DNA of 64,000 nt from contig CAXBNN010000001.1 in the NCBI GenBank assembly GCA_963977135.1, positions 434,001 to 498,000 on the forward strand. Reading direction: 5' to 3'. Source of the stretch: UBA2040 sp963977135 (GTDB lineage Bacteria; Bacteroidota; Bacteroidia; Flavobacteriales_D; Crocinitomicaceae). A program made the position numbers and the translations under genes. Of the stretch, positions 26,682 to 34,932 are shown piece after piece (the stretch's first letter is position 1; the number at the start of each line of letters is the position of its first letter). The notes below the pieces were generated by a model. It was not told the origin of the DNA. It saw nothing but the letters and a program-made list of their open reading frames with translations, and searched no databases.

Positions 26682-26713
26682 CAGAAATGTAAGCGCAGCT
26701 TTTTACATTTCTG
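26682..26713. repeat. Perfect hairpin next to the tRNA fragment
   Basis: CAGAAATGTAA and TTACATTTCTG form an 11-bp perfect stem around a 10-base loop, four bases from the tRNA fragment and 38 bases from the GIY-YIG stop. It has no T tract on either side, so it is not a standard terminator. Confidence 0.6.
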
Positions 26714-26751
26714 AGGACTCTCGAAAAATCACAAATTCACAGAATTTGGAT

Positions 26752-27018
26752 TTATTCGGAGCCCGCGTCCCTCGTTTTATCAATCCATTCATTTAATAGT
26801 TTGTTACTTTTTAGATTTTTAAGTTTCTTCTCAAGTCGCATCGCTTCTGATCTCGAATTTAAAGTAATGGAGAATTTCACAATCCATGGTTTACCTTTTT
26901 TAGTAAACTTTTCATAGCCAGAATTGTGTCTTTTTAATCTATTTTCTAGATTATTGGTTTGACCGATATAATGCTTGTCGATTGATTCTGAGAATAATAT
27001 GTAAACGTAAAATTTCAT
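26752..27018 (-). CDS. GIY-YIG nuclease family protein
   Basis: The 88-residue protein is a single GIY-YIG domain: VYI at 5-7 and YIG at 17-19, the Arg in LENRLKRHNSG and the Glu in AMRLEKKLK are in the usual order. Single-domain proteins of this size are widespread in Bacteroidota and of unproven function; the fold is that of UvrC and homing nucleases. The last residues (KTRDAGSE) lie outside the domain and look like a tail read through non-coding sequence. It lies between two copies of the tRNA-His 3' end, which suggests it is, or was, a mobile passenger. Confidence 0.8.
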   Translation of the reverse strand: MKFYVYILFSESIDKHYIGQTNNLENRLKRHNSGYEKFTKKGKPWIVKFSITLNSRSEAMRLEKKLKNLKSNKLLNEWIDKTRDAGSE

Positions 27019-27026
27019 ATGAGCAC

Positions 27027-27057
27027 AAAAAAACCAACCTTAAAAAAGATTGGTTTT
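27027..27057 (-). terminator. Terminator of tRNA-His
   Basis: On the minus strand a 12-bp stem (AAAACCAATCTT with AAGGTTGGTTTT, one G-U pair, TTTT loop) ends in a T tract, 8 bases after the tRNA. Confidence 0.85.
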
Positions 27058-27065
27058 ATTTTTTG

Positions 27066-27139
27066 GGTGGAAGATGGGGCTCGAACCCACGACCCTCGGT
27101 ACCACAAACCGATGCTCTAACCAACTGAGCTACAACCAC
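27066..27139 (-). tRNA. tRNA-His (anticodon GTG)
   Basis: On the minus strand the cloverleaf reads: acceptor GTGGTTG, D-arm GCTC/GAGC, anticodon stem TCGGT/ACCGA with loop TTGTGGT (anticodon GTG), T-arm GTGGG/CCCAT with loop TTCGAGC, acceptor 3' strand CTTCCAC, then C73. A G stands at -1 (27140), as tRNA-His needs. CCA is not encoded. Oddity: acceptor positions 5-68 and 6-67 are T-T mismatches; GTGGAAG on the 5' side, or CAACCAC on the 3' side, would pair fully. The 3' part is the piece duplicated at 26653. Identity is secure; functionality is less so. Confidence 0.9.
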
Positions 27140-27155
27140 CATATTTCAGCGGGTG

Positions 27156-27187
27156 CAAAGATAAATAAATATTGTTTGCTTTTTCAA
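27156..27187 (-). promoter_or_regulatory. Promoter of tRNA-His
   Basis: TTG (27187-27185), a 21-base spacer and TATCTTTG (27163-27156) match the Bacteroidota consensus perfectly and lie about 16 bases before the tRNA 5' end. Confidence 0.65.
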
Positions 27188-27231
27188 TTGTGATAAAAAA
27201 AACTTAAATTTAATCACATTATTTTTTCGAC

Positions 27232-27744
27232 ATGATTCCTAAAGAACAGGTAGTACAGCAATTTGAAATGCGAGTGTTTGATGAATCTTATCATCGCATC
27301 TTCAAATGCCTAAGTGTTTTAAAGGAGGATCAATTATGGAAAAAACCGAATACTGAAATTCCAGCCATCGGTAATTTGATTCTCCATCTTTGCGGAAACG
27401 CCAGACAATGGATTTTATCAGGAATAGGTGGTAGGCTTGATAATAGAGAAAGAGATTTGGAATTTATTGTCCATAAAAACATAAAAAAGACAGATCTAAT
27501 TTTTTTACTGGAAAATTTAAGGGTAAACTTAAAGGAGGTTCTCAGTGAAATGCCAGAAAGAAAACTTTTGGAAAACCTGACAATTCAAGGTTTTACGGAA
27601 TCTGGTTTTTCGGTTTTAATTCATGTAATTGAACATTTCAGTTATCACACAGGACAAATTACCACCTTAACAAAAATCTATTCTGGAATCGATTTGGGGT
27701 ATTATGGCGATTCAGATTTGAATAAACTTAATAAAACAAGCTAA
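27232..27744 (+). CDS. DinB family metal-binding protein
   Basis: The 170-residue protein is a four-helix DinB-like bundle. The three metal ligands are visible: His52 in LILHLCGN and His135 and His139 in EHFSYHTGQ. Members bind a divalent metal; some are thiol transferases, for others no reaction is known. Cytosolic, no signal peptide. It lies between tRNA-His (divergent) and the Gfo/Idh gene (84 bases downstream), which has its own -7 box, so it is probably transcribed alone. Confidence 0.82.
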   Translation: MIPKEQVVQQFEMRVFDESYHRIFKCLSVLKEDQLWKKPNTEIPAIGNLILHLCGNARQWILSGIGGRLDNRERDLEFIVHKNIKKTDLIFLLENLRVNLKEVLSEMPERKLLENLTIQGFTESGFSVLIHVIEHFSYHTGQITTLTKIYSGIDLGYYGDSDLNKLNKTS

Positions 27745-27804
27745 ATAAACATTCGAATGGCAATAAATCAATTGCAAATCCAACGGAAAGACACTTATTC
27801 TCGT

Positions 27805-27812
27805 TAATTTTG
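27805..27812 (+). promoter_or_regulatory. Possible -7 box of the Gfo/Idh-PGT operon
   Basis: TAATTTTG fits TAnnTTTG and lies 16 bases before the start at 27829. No TTG is correctly spaced upstream. Confidence 0.35.
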
Positions 27813-27828
27813 TTACAAAAAGTCATTC

Positions 27829-28818
27829 ATGTTAAAAATAGGCGTAATTGGTGCTGGTCACCTAGGGAAAATCCACATTAAACTCATTCTTGAGTTAAAA
27901 GAGAATTTCGAATTGGTCGGGTTTTTTGATACGAATGATGAAAATGCCACGAAAGTGGCTACTGATTTTGGAATCAAACGTTTTGATTCTATGGATGAAT
28001 TGATTTCTAGTGTTGATTGTCTTGACATAGTCACACCAACCCTCTCTCATTATGACTGCGCATCTAAAGCAATTCGGGCTTCAAAACATGTTTTTATTGA
28101 AAAGCCAGTTACGGAGACAGTTGATGAAGCAAAATCGTTGTTAAGTCTCTCCAAAGAAGCAGGTATTAAGGTGCAGGTTGGTCATGTTGAAAGGTTTAAT
28201 CCCGCTTTTGTAGAGGCGCGAAATTTCTTGGACCATCCAATGTTTATAGAAACACATCGATTGGCTCAATTTAACCCTCGAGGAACGGATGTGCCAGTTG
28301 TTTTGGACTTAATGATTCACGATCTTGACATTATTCTATCTGTCGTTCAGTCCAATGTGAAAAACATTTCAGCTTCGGGAGTTTCCGTTGTAAGCGATAC
28401 TCCAGATATTACCAATGCACGTATAGAATTTGATAACGGTTGTGTTGCTAATTTAACGGCAAGTCGAATCTCCATGAAAAATATGCGTAAATCCCGATTC
28501 TTTCAGAAGGACGCTTATATAAGTGTTGATTTTCTGTCAAAAGAGGCTGAAATAGTGCGCATGCAAGATATTGATGGTGAACCAGATCCATTCGATATTG
28601 TGTTTGAAGTTGGAAATGGAAAACCATCCAAAAAGATATTATTTGATAAGCCTGAAATAGCTGAGGTTAATGCTATAAAAGAAGAACTTTTGGATTTCCA
28701 TAGAGCAATTTCAAATGATGAAGAGCCTATAGTATCCTTAGATTCTGGGTTTCGAGCTCTTCAAGTTGCTCACCAAATATTAGATCGAATTGATCAAACT
28801 AAAACGATTCAATTTTAG
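27829..28818 (+). CDS. Gfo/Idh/MocA family oxidoreductase
   Basis: The 329-residue protein has an N-terminal Rossmann fold (IGVIGAGHLGKIHIK, GxGxxG), the family EKP motif (HVFIEKPVTETVDEA, about 90-104) and a C-terminal alpha/beta domain with VQVGHVERFNPAF and DLMIHDLDIIL, the latter carrying catalytic-type Asp and His. Such enzymes oxidise or reduce sugars with NAD(P). The next two genes, a lipoprotein and a sugar-phosphate transferase, suggest a role in making a surface polysaccharide precursor; this is inference. Confidence 0.88.
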   Translation: MLKIGVIGAGHLGKIHIKLILELKENFELVGFFDTNDENATKVATDFGIKRFDSMDELISSVDCLDIVTPTLSHYDCASKAIRASKHVFIEKPVTETVDEAKSLLSLSKEAGIKVQVGHVERFNPAFVEARNFLDHPMFIETHRLAQFNPRGTDVPVVLDLMIHDLDIILSVVQSNVKNISASGVSVVSDTPDITNARIEFDNGCVANLTASRISMKNMRKSRFFQKDAYISVDFLSKEAEIVRMQDIDGEPDPFDIVFEVGNGKPSKKILFDKPEIAEVNAIKEELLDFHRAISNDEEPIVSLDSGFRALQVAHQILDRIDQTKTIQF

Positions 28819-28851
28819 CAATATAGAACAATAATTTTCGTTCCTATAAAT

Positions 28852-29730
28852 ATGAAAGCACTTCTACCTTTACTTATTTCAATTTTCATATTGGCCGGTT
28901 GTGTCAAAAAAATTGATCAACCCTCTTGGATTGAAATTTCTGAGTGGGAATTTCTTCCGAATGCAAGTTTACTTAGTGAGGAAGGTGAATTATCACACAA
29001 CTTTAGCAACGCGTGGGTTTATGCCAATGGGAAATTGGTTGGAGTTTTTGAATTACCAGTGAAATTACCATTGTTATTAGAAGGAAAAACTAGATTTCAA
29101 ATACTTCCTACTGTATTAAATAACGGTATATCAGCTACTAAAAAAGCATATCCGTTTGTGCAGCCCTATGATATTACAGTTGACCTAGTTAAGGGTGAAA
29201 AAATTAAAATCAATCCATTTACCAAACATTATGATGAAGTTAAATTTTGGATTGAAGACTTTGAAGAATCAAGTTTAAAATTTGAGAACGATGGAACTGG
29301 TTCGTCTGATTTGGTTCAAGCGAGTGACCCATCCATAGTGAAATATGGCAGTAAATATGGTCTTATTGCATTGAATTCTACAGATTCGCAATACAACGGT
29401 TACACAAATGACAGTCAAGACATATGGTTTCAATTACCGAAAGGCGGGGCTGAAGTGTATCTTGAAATTGATTATCGTTCAACCAATTCGTTAGTGACTG
29501 GTCTAATTGAAGTTTCAAATTCACAAATTAAATACCACCCTAATATACAATTAAATGCTCAAGATCCTGATGGTGAAGTTGTTTGGAAGAAAATTTATAT
29601 TGATTTAAAAGAAATAATTTCAAATACATCTCAAGCTGAATATTATAAAATTTCCTTGAATGCAACTTTAAATAGTGGAGGAATTCCGAGGGATGTAATT
29701 ATTGACAATGTGAAAGTCCTTCATTTTTAA
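28852..29730 (+). CDS. Hypothetical lipoprotein
   Basis: The 292-residue protein starts with a lipoprotein signal (LPLLISIFILAGC, Cys at about 17). The rest is beta-rich: a domain with WVYANGKLVGVFELPVKLPLLLEGKTRFQILP, then a jelly-roll-like half with YLEIDYRSTN and VIIDNVKVLHF that resembles carbohydrate-binding folds in general shape only. No known family is certain. Its stop and the start of the sugar transferase share one base (TAATG), so the two are translationally coupled and likely act together in polysaccharide export or anchoring. Confidence 0.7.
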   Translation: MKALLPLLISIFILAGCVKKIDQPSWIEISEWEFLPNASLLSEEGELSHNFSNAWVYANGKLVGVFELPVKLPLLLEGKTRFQILPTVLNNGISATKKAYPFVQPYDITVDLVKGEKIKINPFTKHYDEVKFWIEDFEESSLKFENDGTGSSDLVQASDPSIVKYGSKYGLIALNSTDSQYNGYTNDSQDIWFQLPKGGAEVYLEIDYRSTNSLVTGLIEVSNSQIKYHPNIQLNAQDPDGEVVWKKIYIDLKEIISNTSQAEYYKISLNATLNSGGIPRDVIIDNVKVLHF

Positions 29731-31124
29731 TGCAAAAGAATTCACTTACTTTTTTATTTATTTTACTTGATTTAGTCACTGCTTCCGTTGCATGGGGTGT
29801 TTTCTACTATTTACGAAAAATCTATATTGAAAATGAATCTTTTCAATCCAATCCAACTTTTTATATTGGTATATTGGTGGTTCCTTTCATTTGGTTTACT
29901 GTATACTTCATGCAAGGCACCTACCATGATGTAAGGAGGATGCATAGGCTGAAGATCCTCGGTTTGACATTTTTTGGAACCTTGATAGGTACTTTTATTT
30001 TATTTTTTGCTCTTCTTTTGGATGATACTATCGTTGGCTATCAGAGCTATTATCAATCGCTTATCATCTTATTTTTGCTATATTTCTTTATAACTCTTTT
30101 TGTAAGATTATTGCTAACTACTTGGATTGTTGCCCAAATTCATCAGAGAAAAAGTGGCTTTCGCACCTTATTAATTGGAGGAAGCGATAAGGCGGTATCG
30201 ATATATAATGAAATACAGCAATTGGACAAAGGAATAGGTAATGAGTTTATTGGTTTTGTAAATTTGAATGGAATAGATAAACTTTTGGAAAATGAGTTGC
30301 CGTATTTAGGTCATGCAGATGATATCGAGGAGATTTTATTAGCGTATGACCCAGAAGAAGTAATTATTGCTTTAGAATCGACAGAACACGAGCGTTTGAG
30401 CAATATAATCTCACGAGTTGACAATGGACATGTTTCCATTAAAATACTGTCTGATATGTATGATATACTCTCAGGTTCTGTAAAGATGACCAATATTTAT
30501 GGCGCTTTATTGATGGAGGTAAATACTGATTCAATGCCGATATGGCAGAAGTTGATGAAGCGACTGCTTGACGTTCTTCTGTCAATAATTGCGATAATTA
30601 TTCTATTACCCGTTTACTTGATCCTATCTGTATTCGTTAAGTTAAGTTCAAAAGGAGCAATTTTCTATCGGCAGGATAGGGTAGGTGTAAATGGAAAGCT
30701 TTTCAAAATAATAAAATTCAGGACAATGTTCTTGGATTCTGAAAAGAATGGGCCACAGCTATCGTCTGAAAACGATCCAAGAATTACGCCTATTGGAAGA
30801 TTTCTACGTAAAGTTCGGTTGGACGAAATTCCACAGTTTTTCAACGTATTAAGAGGGGATATGTCACTAGTAGGACCGAGACCAGAAAGACAATTCTATA
30901 TAGATCAAATATCGGCTATTGAACCACAATTTAAACAATTAACACGGGTAAGACCAGGCATAACATCTTGGGGACAAGTGAAATTTGGTTATGCGGAGAA
31001 CGTTGATCAAATGCTTCAAAGGATGAAGTTCGATTTATTGTATATTAAAAATCAATCTTTAGCCTTGGATTTTAAGATCTTGCTTTACACGGTTAAGATT
31101 GTTTTGAAAGGAACAGGGAAGTAG
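29730..31124 (+). CDS. Polyprenyl-phosphate sugar phosphotransferase (WcaJ/PglC-like)
   Basis: The 464-residue inner-membrane enzyme starts surface-polysaccharide repeat synthesis by moving a sugar-1-phosphate to undecaprenyl phosphate. Four membrane helices (about 5-130) lead to a CoA-binding-like nucleotide fold (about 142-260), then a re-entrant helix (about 278-303) and the catalytic core with FYRQDRVGVNGK, KFRTM (329-333), LDEIPQ (364-369, the catalytic Asp-Glu pair) and SLVGPRPE (379-386). Everything essential is present. The sugar is not predictable. No flippase or polymerase lies in the window. Confidence 0.92.
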   Translation: MQKNSLTFLFILLDLVTASVAWGVFYYLRKIYIENESFQSNPTFYIGILVVPFIWFTVYFMQGTYHDVRRMHRLKILGLTFFGTLIGTFILFFALLLDDTIVGYQSYYQSLIILFLLYFFITLFVRLLLTTWIVAQIHQRKSGFRTLLIGGSDKAVSIYNEIQQLDKGIGNEFIGFVNLNGIDKLLENELPYLGHADDIEEILLAYDPEEVIIALESTEHERLSNIISRVDNGHVSIKILSDMYDILSGSVKMTNIYGALLMEVNTDSMPIWQKLMKRLLDVLLSIIAIIILLPVYLILSVFVKLSSKGAIFYRQDRVGVNGKLFKIIKFRTMFLDSEKNGPQLSSENDPRITPIGRFLRKVRLDEIPQFFNVLRGDMSLVGPRPERQFYIDQISAIEPQFKQLTRVRPGITSWGQVKFGYAENVDQMLQRMKFDLLYIKNQSLALDFKILLYTVKIVLKGTGK

Positions 31125-31125
31125 T

Positions 31126-31734
31126 CTAGCGAATCGATAGTTTAAACATTTCTTTATCTTCTAAATACCCAATTAATTCATCACCAATCTTAACTGGACC
31201 AACTCCAGATGGGGTGCCAGTGAAAATCAAATCACCTTTTTTCAAGGTGTGAAATTGAGACAGGTATGCAATTAGTTTATCGATGGAAAAGAGCATGTCT
31301 GAAGAATCTCCTTTTTGAACGGTTTCTCCGTTTTTATCTAGCTTAAAACTAATCTTGCTCAGGTTCAAATCCGCTTTGTTTATGAAGTCTTTTCCTAATG
31401 GAGCGCTTGTTTCCCAGGCTTTTGCGATTTCCCAAGGCAACCCTTTTTCTTTACATTGTTGTTGCAAGTCACGGGCTGTGAAATCTATTCCTAAACCTAT
31501 TTCGTCATAATATTTATGAGCAAATTTCTCATCAATATTTTTACCTACTCTGTTTATTTTAACAACTAGCTCACATTCGTAATGCAAATCGTTGGTAAAT
31601 TTTGGAATATAGAATCGACTACCTTTAAGGATTGCAGTGTCAGGTTTCATGAAAAAGATTGGTGCTGATGGTAATTCAGCTTTCATTTCTTTCGCATGTT
31701 CACTGTAATTTCTACCGATACAAAAGATTTTCAT
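31126..31734 (-). CDS. Fumarylacetoacetate hydrolase family protein
   Basis: The 202-residue protein is a FAH-fold enzyme: IFCIGRNYSEHAKEM at the start, PIFFMKPDTAI, the metal-binding acidic residues in YECELVVKI and IGLGIDFTARDLQ, and the GDLIFTGTPSGVGPV motif close to the C-terminus. Members hydrolyse or decarboxylate acylpyruvates and similar diketo acids with Mg2+; some are oxaloacetate tautomerases or decarboxylases. Its ATG overlaps by one base the stop of the exonuclease gene, so they are coupled. It converges with the sugar transferase, leaving one base between. Confidence 0.85.
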   Translation of the reverse strand: MKIFCIGRNYSEHAKEMKAELPSAPIFFMKPDTAILKGSRFYIPKFTNDLHYECELVVKINRVGKNIDEKFAHKYYDEIGLGIDFTARDLQQQCKEKGLPWEIAKAWETSAPLGKDFINKADLNLSKISFKLDKNGETVQKGDSSDMLFSIDKLIAYLSQFHTLKKGDLIFTGTPSGVGPVKIGDELIGYLEDKEMFKLSIR

Positions 31735-32570
31735 TATTTAAATTTGTTTTTTAACTGATTTAATTTATCCTCCATATTTACAGAGTCTTTTTTAGAGTCC
31801 GCAGTTTTTATTCTTTCAACTTCTTGTTTTAAGCATTGCTTAGTGTGAAGCGGAAAATCGGCGTTTAGCATCCATCCATAATAACCAGGCTCGGATTTCA
31901 TGATTTCACGAACGGTTTTACCGCGGTTCTTACCAAAATTGTATACAACTTCATTTTTATCATTTCTTGCTAATCTTCCAGCAAAATCAACCCGCGAAAA
32001 GTCGTGAGCTAGCGTGAAATCTGCAAGAAAATCTACATCCGTTTTTAGTTCACTATATCTTTCCAATTGAGCATTCAATATTTCCCAAGTTGCCGTTGCA
32101 TCTGCTAAAGCAGAATGAGCGTTAATTAATTCTTCTTGGCAATAGAATTTATATGCTGCAGACAACGTGCGCTGTTCCATTTTATGGAAGATATTTTGAA
32201 CATCGATGAATTTAGCAGAAGAAATATCAAAAGTGGAATCAACACGAAGCATTTCCTCTACCAAAACAGGCACATCAAAACGGTTAGAATTATATCCTCC
32301 AAAATCACAGCCATCAATGAAGGACTGAATTTCCTTAGCTAAATCACCGAAGGACGGTTCATTAACGAGGTCCTCATTTCGGATACCATGAATAGCCATG
32401 TTTTCCTCAGTCATTTTAACGCCAGGGTTAACACGCTTTTCATACGTTTCTTGCTTTCCATCCGGATGAATCTTTAAGATGGCAATTTCGATGACACGGT
32501 CTTGTGTAATATTTATTCCAGTGGTTTCTAAATCGAAAATGGCAATAGGACGTTGTAATTGGATATTCAT
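31734..32570 (-). CDS. DnaQ-like 3'-5' exonuclease
   Basis: The 278-residue protein has a DEDDh exonuclease domain: FDLETTG (catalytic Asp and Glu, about 12-18), NSNRFDVPVL (third Asp), and AHSALADATAT (His and last Asp, about 140-150). The C-terminal part (VYNFGKNRGKTVREIMKSEPGYYGWML) resembles the ExoX-like C-terminal module. It is a stand-alone proofreading or repair exonuclease rather than a PolIII subunit proven here. The frame extends 29 codons upstream with a hydrophobic stretch; the Met at 32570 is chosen because MNIQLQRPIAIFDLETTG is the normal domain start. Confidence 0.85.
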   Translation of the reverse strand: MNIQLQRPIAIFDLETTGINITQDRVIEIAILKIHPDGKQETYEKRVNPGVKMTEENMAIHGIRNEDLVNEPSFGDLAKEIQSFIDGCDFGGYNSNRFDVPVLVEEMLRVDSTFDISSAKFIDVQNIFHKMEQRTLSAAYKFYCQEELINAHSALADATATWEILNAQLERYSELKTDVDFLADFTLAHDFSRVDFAGRLARNDKNEVVYNFGKNRGKTVREIMKSEPGYYGWMLNADFPLHTKQCLKQEVERIKTADSKKDSVNMEDKLNQLKNKFK

Positions 32571-32620
32571 TCTTGAACTTTTTGTTAAAAGTAAAATAAT
32601 TTTATGGAGTGACAGGGCAA

Positions 32621-32654
32621 AAAAAAGTCCAATCGACAATGACTGGACTTTTTT
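32621..32654 (-). terminator. Terminator of the PorE-like gene
   Basis: A perfect 11-bp stem (AAAAAAGTCCA with TGGACTTTTTT, 12-base loop) followed by more T on the minus strand lies 17 bases after the stop. The exonuclease gene starts downstream of it. Confidence 0.88.
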
Positions 32655-32670
32655 CAAGTTTAAAATATTT

Positions 32671-34887
32671 CTATTCGGTGATTACCTCTACGTATTGGTA
32701 AACGCGGTATTTAGCACGATTTTTTGCATCGTTTTGATAAGCTGGACCGGCAACCACTGAACCTTTGATAGTAACAGTCATTTGATCACTTACTTGAGTG
32801 TTTTCTTGAAAGTAGTTTTGAATATCATATTTGATATTTTCTGCACGAAGTCTACTCAATTTCTCATTGGTTTCATATGTAATTGTTGGAACCGTGGAAG
32901 CTGAAGAGTAAACATTGATTGCAATAAGTTTTCTACCTGCTTTCAATTGTTTCTCAATTTCTTTTACAAATCGTTTGAAATCTCCTTTTTTAGGGTTGAT
33001 TTTGTTTCCGTTGTATTCAAAGTAATGCTTGTACCTTGGATTACTAAAGTCTTTAACTGTTACCGGATCAAGATTCTTATCTGGATTAGTAATAGTGTTA
33101 TTCGGGTCTTTTGGATCTTTCGGGTTTTTTGGATCTTTCGGATCTTTCGGGTCTTTCGGGTCTTTCGGGTCTTTTGGATCTTTCGGGTCAACATCTGGAA
33201 ACAAATCTTTAACGATTGGTTTAATGTTCTTAGGATCTCTTACGTCAATAGTTATGTCTCTATAGATTTCATCGTAGTCTTTATCACAAGAAGTCTTTAC
33301 TTTTTCTCTGTATATTTCTCTTTTTCCACCGTCAAAAGTATAGATCAACTCATATTCGTGACATGGTTCCATTGAGCTGAAATAAACACCGTCACGCAAC
33401 CTTGGGAACACTGTTCTCGAATTTTCCTCATTACAATCTAAGCAGTTAACCGTTATTGCAACATCCTCTGGAATTGGTCTGTCATCAACTGTTTTGATTT
33501 GACCTTTCAATACCGCTAATGAATTAACACCTAAGAAGTCATTCTTGATTTCATAGATATCTTTTTCTCCTTGTCCACCTTTACGAGACGAAGTTAAGAA
33601 GCCTCTTAAACCATCTACAGTTGTGGTATAATAAATATCATCACCTGTAGAGTTTAATGGATAACCTAAGTTAATAGGAGCTGACCAGTTGTTCTCTTCA
33701 TCACGACGAGTAACAAAGACATCAAAGTCACCCATACTCATTGGTCCATTAGAAGAGAAATACAGTGTTTTGTTATCAATTGCAACAAAAGGCGCATCTT
33801 CATCATAAGGGGTGTTTACAGATGGTCCTAAATTGATAGGCTCACTCCAAGAATTATCTGGCAGACGAACAACACGATAAATATCACGTCCTCCAAATCC
33901 TCCAGGTCTATCAGATGTAAAGTATAAGTTTTGACCATCGGTCGTCACATAAGAGTGCGGTTCCCAATATTCAGTGTTTATACGGTTGTCCTCCAATTTT
34001 TTAATTTCTTGGAATCTGTTTGTAGAGAAGTCTGAATAATAGATATCACCATTACCAGTATTATCCTGGTAAACATAGATTCTGCGCTCATCGGCACTAA
34101 CTGCTTGAGTTGCCTCATTACGTTCACCATTAGAGAAGTCTAAACGGAATGGATCAATCCAAGAACCATCAAAATCGATGTAACTTACGTAAATATCTTC
34201 TGGATATTGGTTATAACGTTTGTCTCTGAATTTGTCAGTTGAATTATCTTCCCAAGGTCTTCTCGACGTAAAGTACAATGCCGAACCATCTAAAGAAACT
34301 ACTGGAGAAAACTCAGCTTTTTCCGTATTAATGACAGGACCAAGATTTTCAACCAAAGCTGTAGATGGATTATCAATCTCTTTACGAGCCACTTCACATT
34401 GTTTTATTTTTAATTTTGCAACATTAATTAGCTCAGAACCAGAGTCAGTAGAAGAAAGAAATTTGTTATAATTTTCCGTAGCCAAAGCGATGTCCTCATT
34501 TAAATGATAACAACGCGCTAGATAATAAATCGCATCTACAGAGGCACTTTTCTCCTTAGATGAGTACATGTCGAAGTTTTTCTTAGTGTCCGTAACAGCA
34601 ACTTTAAGATACTTCATAGCTCCTTCAAAGTCGTTGTGAGAGTCTAACATTAAATAACCTTTACGGTAATTGTAGTTAGCGCTGTTTGGTTGAAAAGTCA
34701 AAAGTTTGTCCGCGATGATTTCAGCATAATAACTATAACCTTCTTGCATCAAAACAGAACATTGAACTAAAAGCTTTTGCTCAGATTCCTTTTCGACCAT
34801 TGCACGAATGTCCTTTTCGGTCAGCTCTTGTGCTTGTGCAATAACGCTGCAAGACAACATCAATAAAATTAAAAAACGTTTTACCAT
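32671..34887 (-). CDS. TPR-PD40-CRD-OmpA envelope protein, PorE-like
   Basis: The 738-residue protein has a signal peptide (ending VIAQAQ), a TPR region (about 35-165), a WD40-like PD40 propeller (about 183-447; repeated ALYFTSRRP, LYFTSDRPGG, LYFSSNGP), a carboxypeptidase-regulatory-like domain (about 455-550), a Asp-Pro-Lys linker (567-596) and an OmpA-like peptidoglycan-binding domain (about 615-738; LSRLRAENI). The order equals that of PorE of the T9SS in Porphyromonas gingivalis, which links the secretion machine to peptidoglycan. The T9SS assignment is by architecture; many Bacteroidota have several paralogues. A Cys at 13 (LSC) makes a lipoprotein possible, though AQA|QE is the better cleavage site. 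Confidence 0.78.
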   Translation of the reverse strand: MVKRFLILLMLSCSVIAQAQELTEKDIRAMVEKESEQKLLVQCSVLMQEGYSYYAEIIADKLLTFQPNSANYNYRKGYLMLDSHNDFEGAMKYLKVAVTDTKKNFDMYSSKEKSASVDAIYYLARCYHLNEDIALATENYNKFLSSTDSGSELINVAKLKIKQCEVARKEIDNPSTALVENLGPVINTEKAEFSPVVSLDGSALYFTSRRPWEDNSTDKFRDKRYNQYPEDIYVSYIDFDGSWIDPFRLDFSNGERNEATQAVSADERRIYVYQDNTGNGDIYYSDFSTNRFQEIKKLEDNRINTEYWEPHSYVTTDGQNLYFTSDRPGGFGGRDIYRVVRLPDNSWSEPINLGPSVNTPYDEDAPFVAIDNKTLYFSSNGPMSMGDFDVFVTRRDEENNWSAPINLGYPLNSTGDDIYYTTTVDGLRGFLTSSRKGGQGEKDIYEIKNDFLGVNSLAVLKGQIKTVDDRPIPEDVAITVNCLDCNEENSRTVFPRLRDGVYFSSMEPCHEYELIYTFDGGKREIYREKVKTSCDKDYDEIYRDITIDVRDPKNIKPIVKDLFPDVDPKDPKDPKDPKDPKDPKDPKNPKDPKDPNNTITNPDKNLDPVTVKDFSNPRYKHYFEYNGNKINPKKGDFKRFVKEIEKQLKAGRKLIAINVYSSASTVPTITYETNEKLSRLRAENIKYDIQNYFQENTQVSDQMTVTIKGSVVAGPAYQNDAKNRAKYRVYQYVEVITE
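33097..33189 (-). repeat. 9-base tandem repeat coding the Asp-Pro-Lys linker
   Basis: About ten copies of a GAT/C-CC-AAA-type nonamer (sense strand GACCCGAAA and variants) encode the repeated Asp-Pro-Lys of the preceding gene. Third-position differences between copies show it is old, but the array can still change length by slippage in steps of three residues without a frameshift. Confidence 0.85.
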
Positions 34888-34932
34888 TTTATTTGTTTTA
34901 GTGAAGCCCGACCAAATTGGAGTCGACTACTT

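Noticed and set aside
33097..33189. Possible CRISPR-like tandem repeat
   Set aside because: Units are nine bases without spacers and lie in frame inside a gene; they code a protein linker.
33029..33265. Gly-Ser-Phe-Gly repeat frame on the plus strand
   Set aside because: It is the antisense reading of the Asp-Pro-Lys linker repeats.
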